Assembly (NCBI GenBank): GCA_036274115.1
Contig: DASUGI010000078.1
Location: 47,354-111,353 of the forward strand
Length of the DNA: 64,000 nucleotides
From: JADLHS01 sp036274115
Lineage (GTDB): Bacteria; Verrucomicrobiota; Verrucomicrobiia; Limisphaerales; JADLHS01
Direction of reading: 5' to 3'
Position numbers and translations under genes: made by a program. The notes under the pieces were generated by a model, which saw only the letters and a list, made by a program, of their open reading frames with translations, was not told the DNA's origin and ran no database searches. This document shows, one piece after another, positions 17,066-25,438 of this stretch. Within the stretch, counting starts at the first letter, position 1. Every line of letters starts with the position of its first letter.

Positions 17066-17566
17066 CTAGTTCCGTGCTTTGCGCTCGGCGGCTGCCGCGG
17101 CCGCCAAACCACACGCAACCGCGATCGTTTCCAACTGTTCGAGGAAAATTTCGCGGTTCGCTTCGGGCAATACTTTCAAGATGTCCACTTGCAGGGACAA
17201 CGCGATGGCGCGCGCCTGTTCGTACTTCGTCTTTCCGCGGCGACTGACGCCCAGCCGATTGGCTCTCCGATCCGCCTCGTGTGTTTCCCTTTCGATCAAT
17301 CCCGCCTTTTCCATCCGGTTGACCAGCGATGCTACCGTGTTCGGATCGCTACTGATCAACGACGCGAGCCGACGCTGCGTGATGCCGTGTTGTTCCATCA
17401 AGGTGCGCAGCACGGTGAATTGATCGGGCGTCAACGCCAAATGGGCCAGCCGGCGCCGGAACGCCTGGTTCAATCCGTACCACGCCTGCCGCAACAACAT
17501 GGGCAGCCGACGGCGCTTGGGAGAATCAATCGGCAATAATCCTGTCCGCTTGCTTGCTTTGGCCAT
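17066..17566 (-). CDS. MarR-family transcriptional regulator
   Basis: 166 residues from the ATG at 17566 (MAKASKRTG). The longer start at 17605 is rejected because it would run into the 16-bp inverted repeat upstream. The winged helix-turn-helix spans about 50-120: LTPDQFTVLRTLMEQHGITQRRLASLI, then SDPNTVASLVNRMEKAGLIER and a wing DRRANRLGVSRRG. MarR proteins bind palindromes as dimers and often control the divergent gene. Here that gene is the PQQ-like propeller at 17768, and an 18-bp imperfect palindrome lies between them. The effector is unknown. Confidence 0.9.
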   Translation of the reverse strand: MAKASKRTGLLPIDSPKRRRLPMLLRQAWYGLNQAFRRRLAHLALTPDQFTVLRTLMEQHGITQRRLASLISSDPNTVASLVNRMEKAGLIERETHEADRRANRLGVSRRGKTKYEQARAIALSLQVDILKVLPEANREIFLEQLETIAVACGLAAAAAAERKARN

Positions 17567-17576
17567 GGATAAAGCT

Positions 17577-17643
17577 CTCGCCCCATGAGATAACCCCAGA
17601 GCCACAGCTCAGCAAACCGCAGGAGCATATCTCATGGGGCGAG
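17577..17643. repeat. Perfect 16-bp inverted repeat upstream of the MarR gene
   Basis: Arms CTCGCCCCATGAGATA (17577-17592) and TATCTCATGGGGCGAG (17628-17643) are perfect inverse copies with a 35-bp spacer. It lies in the 5' untranslated or promoter region of the MarR gene. It could be a regulatory hairpin or a small repeat element; the arm core resembles the terminal repeat of the element in the AlkD-like gene. Confidence 0.8.
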
Positions 17644-17667
17644 TGACGGATCATACGTATAGGTATT

Positions 17668-17685
17668 ATTCATTTGCAAATAAAT
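17668..17685. promoter_or_regulatory. Candidate MarR operator palindrome
   Basis: ATTCATTTGCAAATAAAT contains the perfect 10-bp palindrome ATTTGCAAAT, extended by three more matching positions on each side after one mismatch. It lies in an AT-rich gap between the divergent MarR and propeller genes, as expected for an autoregulatory MarR site. No experimental support. Confidence 0.45.
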
Positions 17686-17767
17686 TGATGTACACCATTA
17701 TCTGGGTCGTCACAAAAGGGTAGAGGCGTCGCCGGGCACAATCGCGTCGCCGGGAATTTCCATTGCC

Positions 17768-20071
17768 ATGAAAGCAAAACTGACCGTCACCAAATTGGTA
17801 TTGTCACTCAGTCTTCTTGGATTCGCCTGCGCCGCCGCACCCGTCAGCGGCTGGCTCGCCTGGCGCGGCCCGGAACAAGATGGCACCTCACGCGAAACCG
17901 GCCTGCCGGACAAGGTGGACCCCAAAAACCCACTGTGGCGCGCCGAGTTTCCGGGCGCATCCACACCCGTCATCGCCAACGGAAAACTCTACATCGTGGG
18001 TTACCTCGGAGAGGGCCCGGATTTGCAGGAAGGCATTGGCTGCTTCGACGCCGAAACCGGCAAACAACTCTGGAGCCATCGCTACAATGATTTTCTCAGT
18101 GATATCATTTACGGTCGTTACGCCAGTTCGAGCCCGGCGGTTGATCCGGAGACCGGCAACGTTTACCTGCAAGGCACGCAGGGTATCCTCGCCGGCTTTA
18201 CGGCCGATGGAAAACTGCTTTGGAAAAAATCCCTGATGGAGGAGTTCGGTCGGCTCACCTTTCCGAACGCTCGAACCGCCTCGCCCGTCATCGAAGGCGA
18301 CCTCGTCATCACCCGCGGCATCACCGCCAATTGGGGCGCGCAGGGCCCGGCCGCTGACCGCTTTTACGCCTTCGACAAAAAGACCGGCGACCTGGTTTGG
18401 TCGTCCAGCCCGAGCGACCGCCCCAAGGATAATTCCTTCTCGCATCCCTACATCACCACCCGCGGAGGGAAGCGCGTTCTGTTCTCGGCTCTCGGCGATG
18501 GCAGTGTCGCCGCCGTCAATGCGCGCACCGGCGAAGCGCTTTGGCGGGTGCCACTGTTTCGGGCCGGCATCAACGCGACCGTGCTGGTTCACAACAATGA
18601 CAAGCTCATCGCCATTTTCGGCGTGCCCTACGAGCCCGGCCAGTTGGTCGCAATGCGCATTCCTGACGTGACGCCAACCAATGGTGTCCCCATCGTGATC
18701 AACCGCAAGGACGTTGAGCTTTGGGCGGCGGAGATTTCCACTTCGACGAGTTCGCCAATCCTGGTGGACGACATGGTTTATGTCGTCGCGGAAAAAGGCG
18801 ATTTGTGCGCGGTGAATGCGAACACGGGCGAGGTGAAATGGAAACTGAAGATTGGTATCGAACAACGCAACGCTTCGCCTTTCTACGCGGACGGCAAGCT
18901 CTATGTGCCCATGCTCGAGAATCCGGGCGGCAAAGGCGAAGGCGACGCGACAGATGCCGGCGCTAAAGGGGCGTTTTACATCATCAAGCCCGGCGACCAG
19001 CCGGAAATGCTCCAGCACGCCGAAGTGGATGGCCGCTGCTTCGGAACGCCGGTCGCTTACAACGGCAAACTGTATTTGCAGACGCAAAAGTATCTTTATT
19101 GCTGGGGCAAGAAAGGCAACAACCCGGGTTTGCCCAGGGAAAAGGTGGCGGAAAAGCTGCCCGCGCCCGGCCCGGCAAAATCGCTGCAGATTATTCCTTC
19201 AGAAGTCACGTTGCGTCCCGGCCAGAGCGCCACGTTCCGCGCGCGCAAACTCGATGCAAACGGTTTTGTCGTTGAAGATGTGCCTGACATGAAATCCCTG
19301 AAGTGGGCAAGCTACATTCCGCCCACGGCCCGCGTGCGTTCCACCATGAATGGCAAGTTTGACGCAGACGGCAAGCTCGTGGCCGATTCCGCCACCAAAC
19401 CCTCAGCCGGTGCGTACGAAGCGACCCTCGGCGACCTGAAAGGCTACATCCGCGCGCGTGCCCTGCCCTATTTGCCCCTGAGTCAGGATTTCGAATCGAT
19501 TGAACTCAACGAGACCAACATGGTTGAAGAAGCCGCTTTTGCTTATCCGCCGCTGCCGTGGATTGGTGCGCGATTCAAATTCGAAGTGCGCGACAAGGAC
19601 GGCACCAAATGCATGACCAAGACGATCGATAACAGATTCTTCCAACGCGCCACGGTCTTCCTCGGCGCACCGGACGCGAAGAATTACACCATGGAAGCCG
19701 ACGTGATGAGCGACGGCAATCGCCGCAAGATGTCCGAAGTGGGCGTGATCAACCAGCGTTACGCCATCGTGCTCAAGGGCAACGACCAGAAGCTCGAAGT
19801 GAGTTCCAATTTCGAACGGTTGCGCGAGGCGGTGGAATTCAAGTGGCAACCCAAGACCTGGTATCACCTCAAAACGCGGGTGGACATCGCACAGGATGGC
19901 ACTGGCACTGTGCGGGGCAAGGCATGGAAGAAAGGCGATCCTGAACCCGACGCCTGGACCATTGAAGTGAAACACAAGACTGCCCACCAGGAAGGTTCAC
20001 CCGGCTTGTTCGGTTTCTCGCCGCAGGATGAACGGGTCTACATCGACAACATCAAAGTCACGGCAAACTGA
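17768..20071 (+). CDS. Exported PQQ-like beta-propeller protein
   Basis: 767 residues with a signal peptide (about 1-22, ending FACAAAP). Repeated propeller blades such as GCFDAETGKQLWSHRY, YAFDKKTGDLVWSS and CAVNANTGEVKWKLKI span about 30-460; their D/N-x-x-TGxxxW core is typical of PQQ-like/BamB-type folds. A C-terminal beta-sandwich domain (about 565-765) reads like a LamG or DUF1080-type glycan-binding fold (DFESIELNE onward). No catalytic residues of PQQ alcohol dehydrogenases were identified, so a scaffolding or binding role is more likely. It is divergent from the MarR gene and followed by a second propeller gene 44 bp downstream. Confidence 0.85.
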   Translation: MKAKLTVTKLVLSLSLLGFACAAAPVSGWLAWRGPEQDGTSRETGLPDKVDPKNPLWRAEFPGASTPVIANGKLYIVGYLGEGPDLQEGIGCFDAETGKQLWSHRYNDFLSDIIYGRYASSSPAVDPETGNVYLQGTQGILAGFTADGKLLWKKSLMEEFGRLTFPNARTASPVIEGDLVITRGITANWGAQGPAADRFYAFDKKTGDLVWSSSPSDRPKDNSFSHPYITTRGGKRVLFSALGDGSVAAVNARTGEALWRVPLFRAGINATVLVHNNDKLIAIFGVPYEPGQLVAMRIPDVTPTNGVPIVINRKDVELWAAEISTSTSSPILVDDMVYVVAEKGDLCAVNANTGEVKWKLKIGIEQRNASPFYADGKLYVPMLENPGGKGEGDATDAGAKGAFYIIKPGDQPEMLQHAEVDGRCFGTPVAYNGKLYLQTQKYLYCWGKKGNNPGLPREKVAEKLPAPGPAKSLQIIPSEVTLRPGQSATFRARKLDANGFVVEDVPDMKSLKWASYIPPTARVRSTMNGKFDADGKLVADSATKPSAGAYEATLGDLKGYIRARALPYLPLSQDFESIELNETNMVEEAAFAYPPLPWIGARFKFEVRDKDGTKCMTKTIDNRFFQRATVFLGAPDAKNYTMEADVMSDGNRRKMSEVGVINQRYAIVLKGNDQKLEVSSNFERLREAVEFKWQPKTWYHLKTRVDIAQDGTGTVRGKAWKKGDPEPDAWTIEVKHKTAHQEGSPGLFGFSPQDERVYIDNIKVTAN

Positions 20072-20077
20072 GTTCCG

Positions 20078-20202
20078 TTTCTTAATCTTAATCTTTTCTT
20101 AATCTTAATCTCCCCATGAAAACGCGCTTCGATCATGAAAAGCTTACGGTCTATCAACGCTCTCATCTCTTAATCTTAATCTTTTTCTTAATCTTAATCT
20201 CG
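20078..20202. repeat. Duplicated TTAATC hexamer tract flanking and entering the second propeller gene
   Basis: Two nearly identical blocks (about 20080-20111 and 20168-20199) consist of TTAATC pairs separated by a T-rich spacer (TTAATCTTAATCTTTTTC). The first is in the gap between the genes, the second is inside the coding sequence. The second block is translated as LILIFFLILI, the hydrophobic core of the signal peptide. Confidence 0.8.
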
Positions 20203-21783
20203 CCCGCGATGGCCTCCGATTGGCCGCAATGGGGCGGGCAAAACATGCGCAACATGTATTCCCCCGCGCGCGGACTCCCTGACGCCTTCGGCAAGATCGA
20301 ATTCAAGCCCGGCACCGAAGACGTCAACACCAACGGGGTGAAGAATCTCAAGTGGGTGCAGAAGATCGGTTCGCAGAGCTATGGCAACGTCACGGTAGCC
20401 GGCGGAAAGGTTTTCATCGGCACCAACAACGAGCCACCGCGCGATCCCAAGCACGAAGGTGACCGCAGCATCCTCCTTTGCTTCGATGAAAAGACCGGCA
20501 AGTTTCTGTGGCAACAAGTCGTGCCTAAACTGGCTTCCGGCAAAGTAAACGATTGGGAAAGCCTCGGCATTCTGGCCTCGCCCACCGTTGAAGGCGACCG
20601 CGTGTATCTGGTCACCAGTCGTTGCGAAGTAATGTGCCTGGACGTGAACGGTATGGCCAACGGCAACGATGGCCCGTTCAAGGATGAGGCGAAATACGTC
20701 GTCAAGGACGTGCTCCTCGACCGCGGCAAGCCCACCGAGCGCAAAGCTCCGCCCATCGAACCCGGCCCGCAAGACGGTGATATCATCTGGGTCTATGACA
20801 TGATGGACGAACTCGGCGTGTTCCCGCACAACGCCGCCAATTGTTCGGTGCTCGTCGTGGACGACATCGTTTATGCGTGCACCTCGAACGGTCAGGACTG
20901 GACGCACTCAAACATTCCGTCGCCCAACTCACCCAGCTTCATCGCGTTGGACAAGAAGACCGGAAAATTTTTGGGCGAAGACGACGCCAAAATCGGTCCG
21001 CATATTTATCACGGCCAATGGGGTTCCGGAACGCTCGCTGAAGTGAACGGCAAAAAGCAAATCGTTTTCGGTGGCGGCGATGGCTGGTGCTATGCCTTCG
21101 ACGCGAAACCGGAGAATCCGGGCGATGAGGGCAAACTGAAAACCGTCTGGAAATACGATTGCAACCCGCCCGAATACAAAAAGGACAAGGACGGCAGACC
21201 CATCAAGTACCCAGCCGCGGAAGGCCCAAGTGAAATCAACGCCACACCGGTGTTTTACAAGAACCGCATTTACGTCGCCACCGGTCAGGACCCCGAACAT
21301 GGCGAGGGCATTGGAATTCTTACGTGCATCGATGCAACGAAAACCGGCGACGTGACCAAGTCCGCCAGGATCTGGGAATATCGCGGCATCCACCGCAGCA
21401 TCTCCACGGTGTCGCTGGATCCAACAACCGGCCTGCTGTTCGTCGGTGATTTCTCCGGCTTCGTGCACTGCCTGGATGCTGAAACCGGCAAAGTCCAGTG
21501 GACGCACGACATGAAAGCGCACATGTGGGGCTCAACCCTGGTGGCCGACGGCAAAGTCTATGTCGGTGACGAGGACGGCGATTTCGTGGTGCTCGCGGCG
21601 GCGAAGGACAAGAAAGTCATCAGCGAAACCAACGTCGGCGCGGCGATCTATGGCACGCCCGTCGTCGCCAACGGCACGGTCTTTCTCCAATCCAACACGC
21701 ATCTTTTCGCGTTCAGCGATCCGACCAAAGCCGGCGCAACCAAAGACGAGCCGCAGAAGGTGGATATTAAGTTGCAGAAGTGA
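20116..21783 (+). CDS. Exported PQQ-like beta-propeller protein with a chimeric N-terminus
   Basis: 555 residues. Propeller blades with the PQQ-like core (CFDEKTGKFLWQQ, ALDKKTGKFLGE, CLDAETGKVQWTHD) span about 45-540. Secretion is suggested by a hydrophobic segment (about 18-33) ending PAMASDW. The first 16 residues (MKTRFDHEKLTVYQRS) resemble the N-terminus of four-helix-bundle '23S rRNA intervening sequence' proteins, not a signal peptide n-region. The hydrophobic core is encoded by a TTAATC repeat. The N-terminus therefore looks assembled from a gene remnant plus a repeat. It is tandem with the preceding propeller gene and probably cotranscribed. Confidence 0.82.
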   Translation: MKTRFDHEKLTVYQRSHLLILIFFLILISPAMASDWPQWGGQNMRNMYSPARGLPDAFGKIEFKPGTEDVNTNGVKNLKWVQKIGSQSYGNVTVAGGKVFIGTNNEPPRDPKHEGDRSILLCFDEKTGKFLWQQVVPKLASGKVNDWESLGILASPTVEGDRVYLVTSRCEVMCLDVNGMANGNDGPFKDEAKYVVKDVLLDRGKPTERKAPPIEPGPQDGDIIWVYDMMDELGVFPHNAANCSVLVVDDIVYACTSNGQDWTHSNIPSPNSPSFIALDKKTGKFLGEDDAKIGPHIYHGQWGSGTLAEVNGKKQIVFGGGDGWCYAFDAKPENPGDEGKLKTVWKYDCNPPEYKKDKDGRPIKYPAAEGPSEINATPVFYKNRIYVATGQDPEHGEGIGILTCIDATKTGDVTKSARIWEYRGIHRSISTVSLDPTTGLLFVGDFSGFVHCLDAETGKVQWTHDMKAHMWGSTLVADGKVYVGDEDGDFVVLAAAKDKKVISETNVGAAIYGTPVVANGTVFLQSNTHLFAFSDPTKAGATKDEPQKVDIKLQK

Positions 21784-21798
21784 TCAGCCTCGTCAGCG

Positions 21799-22359
21799 AT
21801 GGAAACCATTATCGGAAAAACCAAGCTTCGACTTGTGACCGGCGACATCGCTGAGCAGGACACTGATGCGGTTGTAACAGCGGCCCACTGGCGACTGAAT
21901 AAAGGGTCTGGAACAGACGGCACGATTCACACTAAGGGCGGACCGGCGATTTACGAGGAGTGCAAAACAATTGGCGGCTGTCCCATCGGTGATGCTGTCA
22001 TTACCACTGGTGGAAACCTGAAGGCGAAGCATGTCATTCATGCTGTTGGTCCAGTATGGCGCGGTGGAGACGAGGACGAGCCGAAATTATTGGCGAGTGC
22101 GTATCGGAGAAGCTTAGAGGTTGCGGCTCAAAACAACCTCAAGAGCATTTCCATTCCTTCAATTTCAACGGGGGCGTTCGTTTATCCAATTAAGCTCGCA
22201 GCGCCGATCGCCGTAAAAACGGTTGTCGAATTCCTTGAACAACGGACCCACAGCCTGGAAGAAGTGCGGCTAGTCCTTTACCAGCGCGAAGATGACCAGG
22301 CTTATATAACCTTCGCCGACGCGTTGCAACGGTTGCTTTTGGCGAAGGTCAAAATATGA
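21799..22359 (+). CDS. Macro domain protein
   Basis: 186 residues. The macro fold follows the order LVTGDIAEQDTDAVVTAAH, GTDGTIHTKGGPAI, GDAVITTGGNLKAKHVIHAVGP and SIPSISTGAFVYP, the usual ADP-ribose loops. Family members hydrolyse ADP-ribosyl esters or O-acetyl-ADP-ribose in the cytoplasm. The catalytic Asp (GTDG) and the phosphate-binding STGAF loop are present. The Asn of the usual VNAAN motif is Thr (VTAAH), so catalysis may be altered. It starts 15 bp after the propeller gene and may be in the same transcript, without an obvious functional link. Confidence 0.88.
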   Translation: METIIGKTKLRLVTGDIAEQDTDAVVTAAHWRLNKGSGTDGTIHTKGGPAIYEECKTIGGCPIGDAVITTGGNLKAKHVIHAVGPVWRGGDEDEPKLLASAYRRSLEVAAQNNLKSISIPSISTGAFVYPIKLAAPIAVKTVVEFLEQRTHSLEEVRLVLYQREDDQAYITFADALQRLLLAKVKI

Positions 22360-22414
22360 GAGCAAGTCTTCACGGCAGAAGGAGCACGCCCATGCGATTC
22401 AAAATTCATAATAC

Positions 22415-24091
22415 ATGACTTCGTTACCCACGTCCCGCTTCACCACCACACAATGGCTCATCTGCCTTATCGCAGCCATCGGCTTTCTATTCGACACCTA
22501 CGAACTGCTCATGACCCCGCTGGTGGGCGTGCCCGCCATCGCCGAACTGCTGCAAGTCCCGCCCAACAATCCGCTCGTCACCGAATGGATGGGCCGGATG
22601 CTCTGGATGTCCGCGCTCTGCGGTGGCGTGTTCGGGTTGCTGGGTGGCTGGCTGATCGATAGTTTCGGGCGCAAGCGCATCATGGTTGCGAGTATCCTGG
22701 TTTACTCGCTATCACCCGTTGCCGCCGGACTCAGCACCACCCTGGGTTGGTTCGTTTTTTTCCGCTGCACCACATTCATCGGAGTATGCGTTGAATTCGT
22801 CGCGGCCATCACGTGGCTGGCCGAATTGTTCCCTGATCCGAAGCGAAAGAAAATCGTGCTCGGCAGCACGCAGGCCTTTGCCTCCGTTGGCGGCTTGCTG
22901 GTAACCGGCGTGAATGCCTGGATCGTTGCGAATGCAAACACCTTGCCTGCCCTGCCCTTGCCGGAGATTTTCAATGCGCACGCCACCTGGCGCTACGCGT
23001 TGTTCACTGGTCTCGCGCCCGCCATCCTTATCGCCTTCCTGCTGCCGTTTGTGCCCGAATCCCAAATCTGGCGGGAGCGCCGCCAGGCCGGCACCCTCAA
23101 GCGCCCGAGCTTTGGCGAATTGTTCGCCCCGCAACTTCGCCGCGTGACGCTCGTCACGGCGTTGCTCTCGGCCTGTGCCTATGCTGCTGCGTTTGGGGCA
23201 TTGCAACTCACACCTCTGCGCGTCGCACCGGGTTTGCCCGAACTGGCCGAGCAACGGAAGGCGCTTGCTCCGTTGCGCGCTGAAGCGACTCAGCTCAACA
23301 CCAACCTCCTTGCCGTGATGCCGGCATTTCACCAGGCCGAGAAAGACGTGCCCGGATTTGCCGCGCTCGCCGCCGAACGCGCGCAGATTCGCATCGCTCA
23401 ACGGGTCGCGCGCAAGGCAGACAACAAGGAGCAACTCGCCACACTCGCGGCAAAATTCAGCGCACTGGAAACCAATCTCACCCACCTCACCGAGTCCAAA
23501 CCTGAGGCCAAGAAAGTTCTGCTCGAACGCGAACGGTTGATGAAATTGATCGGCGACAATCGCGAAGCGCAAGAGCCGTTCGATAACGCCGTCAAAGCCC
23601 GCGGCAACACACTCCAGTTCTATCAGGAAATGGGAGGACTGCTCGGTCGAATCCTCCTCGCCGTCCTGCTCGTGACGGCGATAGCACATCGAGCGTTGTT
23701 GCGATTGTTCGTCGTCCCCGGAATCGCACTGTTTCCGGTCACGTATTGGATGCTCTATCACCAATCCGCCGGCGCGATGCAGTGGGGCATTTTTCTTTGC
23801 GGCCTGATGGTTGTCTCGCAATTCAGTTACTTTGGCGAGTATCTGCCCAAAGTTTTTCCTCTGCACCTGCGCGGCACGGGCGGCAGTTTTGCGACCAACG
23901 TCGGCGGGCGCATGGTCGGAACTTCCGCTGCATTTCTCACGACGAACATCATTGCGCCCATGATCAGCGGCAAAACAACTTTCGACCAGGTGGCCATCGC
24001 CGCCGGGATCGTCGGCACGGCCGTGTTTGCCATCGCGTTACTCGCGACCGTTTTCCTGCCCGAACCGAAGGAGCAAACAAATGAGCAGTGA
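22415..24091 (+). CDS. MFS transporter with a large TM7-TM8 loop insertion
   Basis: 558-residue inner-membrane transporter of the sugar/metabolite-proton symporter type. The MFS signature between TM2 and TM3 is GGWLIDSFGRKRIM (about 77-90). The N-terminal six-helix half ends near 215, and TM7 lies about 243-263. Residues about 270-400 are hydrophilic, Ala/Leu/Glu-rich and predicted coiled coil by eye (LAEQRKALAPLRAEATQLNT). The remaining helices (about 408-550) contain LRGTGGSFATNVGGRMVGTS. By topology the insert should face the periplasm. The substrate is unknown. It is followed by an adenylate-forming enzyme gene across a small inverted-repeat element. Confidence 0.88.
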   Translation: MTSLPTSRFTTTQWLICLIAAIGFLFDTYELLMTPLVGVPAIAELLQVPPNNPLVTEWMGRMLWMSALCGGVFGLLGGWLIDSFGRKRIMVASILVYSLSPVAAGLSTTLGWFVFFRCTTFIGVCVEFVAAITWLAELFPDPKRKKIVLGSTQAFASVGGLLVTGVNAWIVANANTLPALPLPEIFNAHATWRYALFTGLAPAILIAFLLPFVPESQIWRERRQAGTLKRPSFGELFAPQLRRVTLVTALLSACAYAAAFGALQLTPLRVAPGLPELAEQRKALAPLRAEATQLNTNLLAVMPAFHQAEKDVPGFAALAAERAQIRIAQRVARKADNKEQLATLAAKFSALETNLTHLTESKPEAKKVLLERERLMKLIGDNREAQEPFDNAVKARGNTLQFYQEMGGLLGRILLAVLLVTAIAHRALLRLFVVPGIALFPVTYWMLYHQSAGAMQWGIFLCGLMVVSQFSYFGEYLPKVFPLHLRGTGGSFATNVGGRMVGTSAAFLTTNIIAPMISGKTTFDQVAIAAGIVGTAVFAIALLATVFLPEPKEQTNEQ

Positions 24092-24103
24092 GATGAACGC
24101 TCG

Positions 24104-24291
24104 CCCTCACCCCGACCCGCTCCCCCGGGGAGAGGGAACAGCGATGCGACTCGCTTCTGAATCTGATCGACTCACTTGCAATAGCCGCCCTTTCGTCCGC
24201 ACCGAAGACTGTCGAACAACCCGCAGCCGCCACGTCACCTGCAAGCGGCGAACGTTTCCCCCTCTCCTGGGGGAGAGGGCCGGGGTGAGGG
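24104..24291. mobile_element. MITE-like inverted-repeat element, about 188 bp
   Basis: Ends in CCCTCACCCCG and CGGGGTGAGGG (11-bp terminal inverted repeats). Each end also carries its own small hairpin of the form CTCCCCCGGGGAGAGGG / CCTCTCCTGGGGGAGAGGG. No transposase is encoded. GGTGAGGG/CCCTCTCC hairpin sequences of this kind are common as REP- or MITE-like repeats in many high-GC bacteria. It separates the MFS and enzyme genes. Confidence 0.8.
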
Positions 24292-24326
24292 CGGTGGTCA
24301 CTTTCTCCAACTAATCTATTTATCCT

Positions 24327-25403
24327 ATGCCCATCTCAGACTCTGACATCCAGAAAGCCCAAGCCCAACTCGACGCGCACACGCGCGAAATCATCGCGTG
24401 GCATTTCTCACCAGAAAGCGGTTGTCCCTACTGGCTCGATTGGGCGAAGAAGAATTTCAATCCGCGCAAGGAAGTGAATTCCTTTGCCGATCTCATCGCG
24501 AAGTTTCCACACTTTCAGGATGAATCGTTGCGCGACATGCAGCCCGAGGTCTGGGTGCCGGCGCAGTTTAAGGGCAAGCCTTTCAATATCTTCGAGACCG
24601 GCGGCACGACCGGCATGCCGAAACAACGCATCGGCTGGAACGACTACAAGGTGGACTACTCTGAGTTCAGCGAGAAAATCTCCGACGAACATTTTCCGCG
24701 GAATCATTACTGGCTGATGATGGGCCCGACCGGCCCGCGCCGCCTGCGCCTCGCCATCGAACATCTCGCCAACGTGCGCGGCAGTTCCTGCTACTTCATC
24801 GATCTCGACCCGCGTTTCGTAAAGAAAGTCATCTCGGAAAAGAAATTCGACGTTGCTCGCGCCTACATGGATCACGTCGTGGATCAGGCCGTAACGATTC
24901 TCAAGCATCGCAAAGTTTCCGGCCTGTTCACCACGCCGAAACTGCTCGAAGCGCTCGCGGAGAAGATCGATATCTACGAAGCTGGCATCCGTGGCGTGTT
25001 CTGCGGCGGCACAACCATGGCCCCGCAATACGTGCGCTTCATCGTCGAAGAAGTGCTTGAGGGTCGCATCGGATTTTATCCCACCTACGGCAATACACTC
25101 ATGGGTCTGGCCGCGAGCGTGCCGCTGAAGCCAGAGGACAAATTCTCCATCACCTACTACGCGCCACAACCGCGTGCGGTGTTGCGCGTGGTGAATCCGA
25201 AAGAGACGCATCAACTTGTGGACTACAACGCCTGGGGACGCGTCGAACTCACCACCCTCACGAAGGAATTCTTCATGCCCCGCTTCCTCGAACGCGACGA
25301 AGCCATCCGCCGCGCCCCGCGCGAACCCTATGCCTGGGACGGCGTGGCCGAAGTCCGTCCGTTCGGTGCGATGGAGAAGAACATCGTGGAAGGTGTGTAT
25401 TGA
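24327..25403 (+). CDS. Adenylate-forming enzyme-like protein (phenylacetate-CoA ligase-like), short
   Basis: 358 residues. FETGGTTGMPKQRIGWNDY (about 90-108) is the AMP-binding P-loop of ANL-superfamily enzymes, and YPTYGNTLMG (about 250-260) resembles the later adenine/substrate motif. Such enzymes activate carboxylates as acyl-AMP, usually for CoA transfer. At 358 residues it is shorter than phenylacetate-CoA ligases (about 430) and seems to lack the mobile C-terminal domain. It may therefore only adenylate, or act with a partner. The substrate cannot be inferred. It is downstream of and codirectional with the MFS gene; the two may serve one pathway. Confidence 0.7.
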   Translation: MPISDSDIQKAQAQLDAHTREIIAWHFSPESGCPYWLDWAKKNFNPRKEVNSFADLIAKFPHFQDESLRDMQPEVWVPAQFKGKPFNIFETGGTTGMPKQRIGWNDYKVDYSEFSEKISDEHFPRNHYWLMMGPTGPRRLRLAIEHLANVRGSSCYFIDLDPRFVKKVISEKKFDVARAYMDHVVDQAVTILKHRKVSGLFTTPKLLEALAEKIDIYEAGIRGVFCGGTTMAPQYVRFIVEEVLEGRIGFYPTYGNTLMGLAASVPLKPEDKFSITYYAPQPRAVLRVVNPKETHQLVDYNAWGRVELTTLTKEFFMPRFLERDEAIRRAPREPYAWDGVAEVRPFGAMEKNIVEGVY

Positions 25404-25438
25404 AGCCGCGTTAAACCCGTTGAACAACACGGTACCGA

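Noticed and set aside
17888..19087. Minus-strand open frame of 399 codons opposite the first propeller gene
   Set aside because: The plus-strand frame has a signal peptide and propeller blades; the antisense product has none of these.
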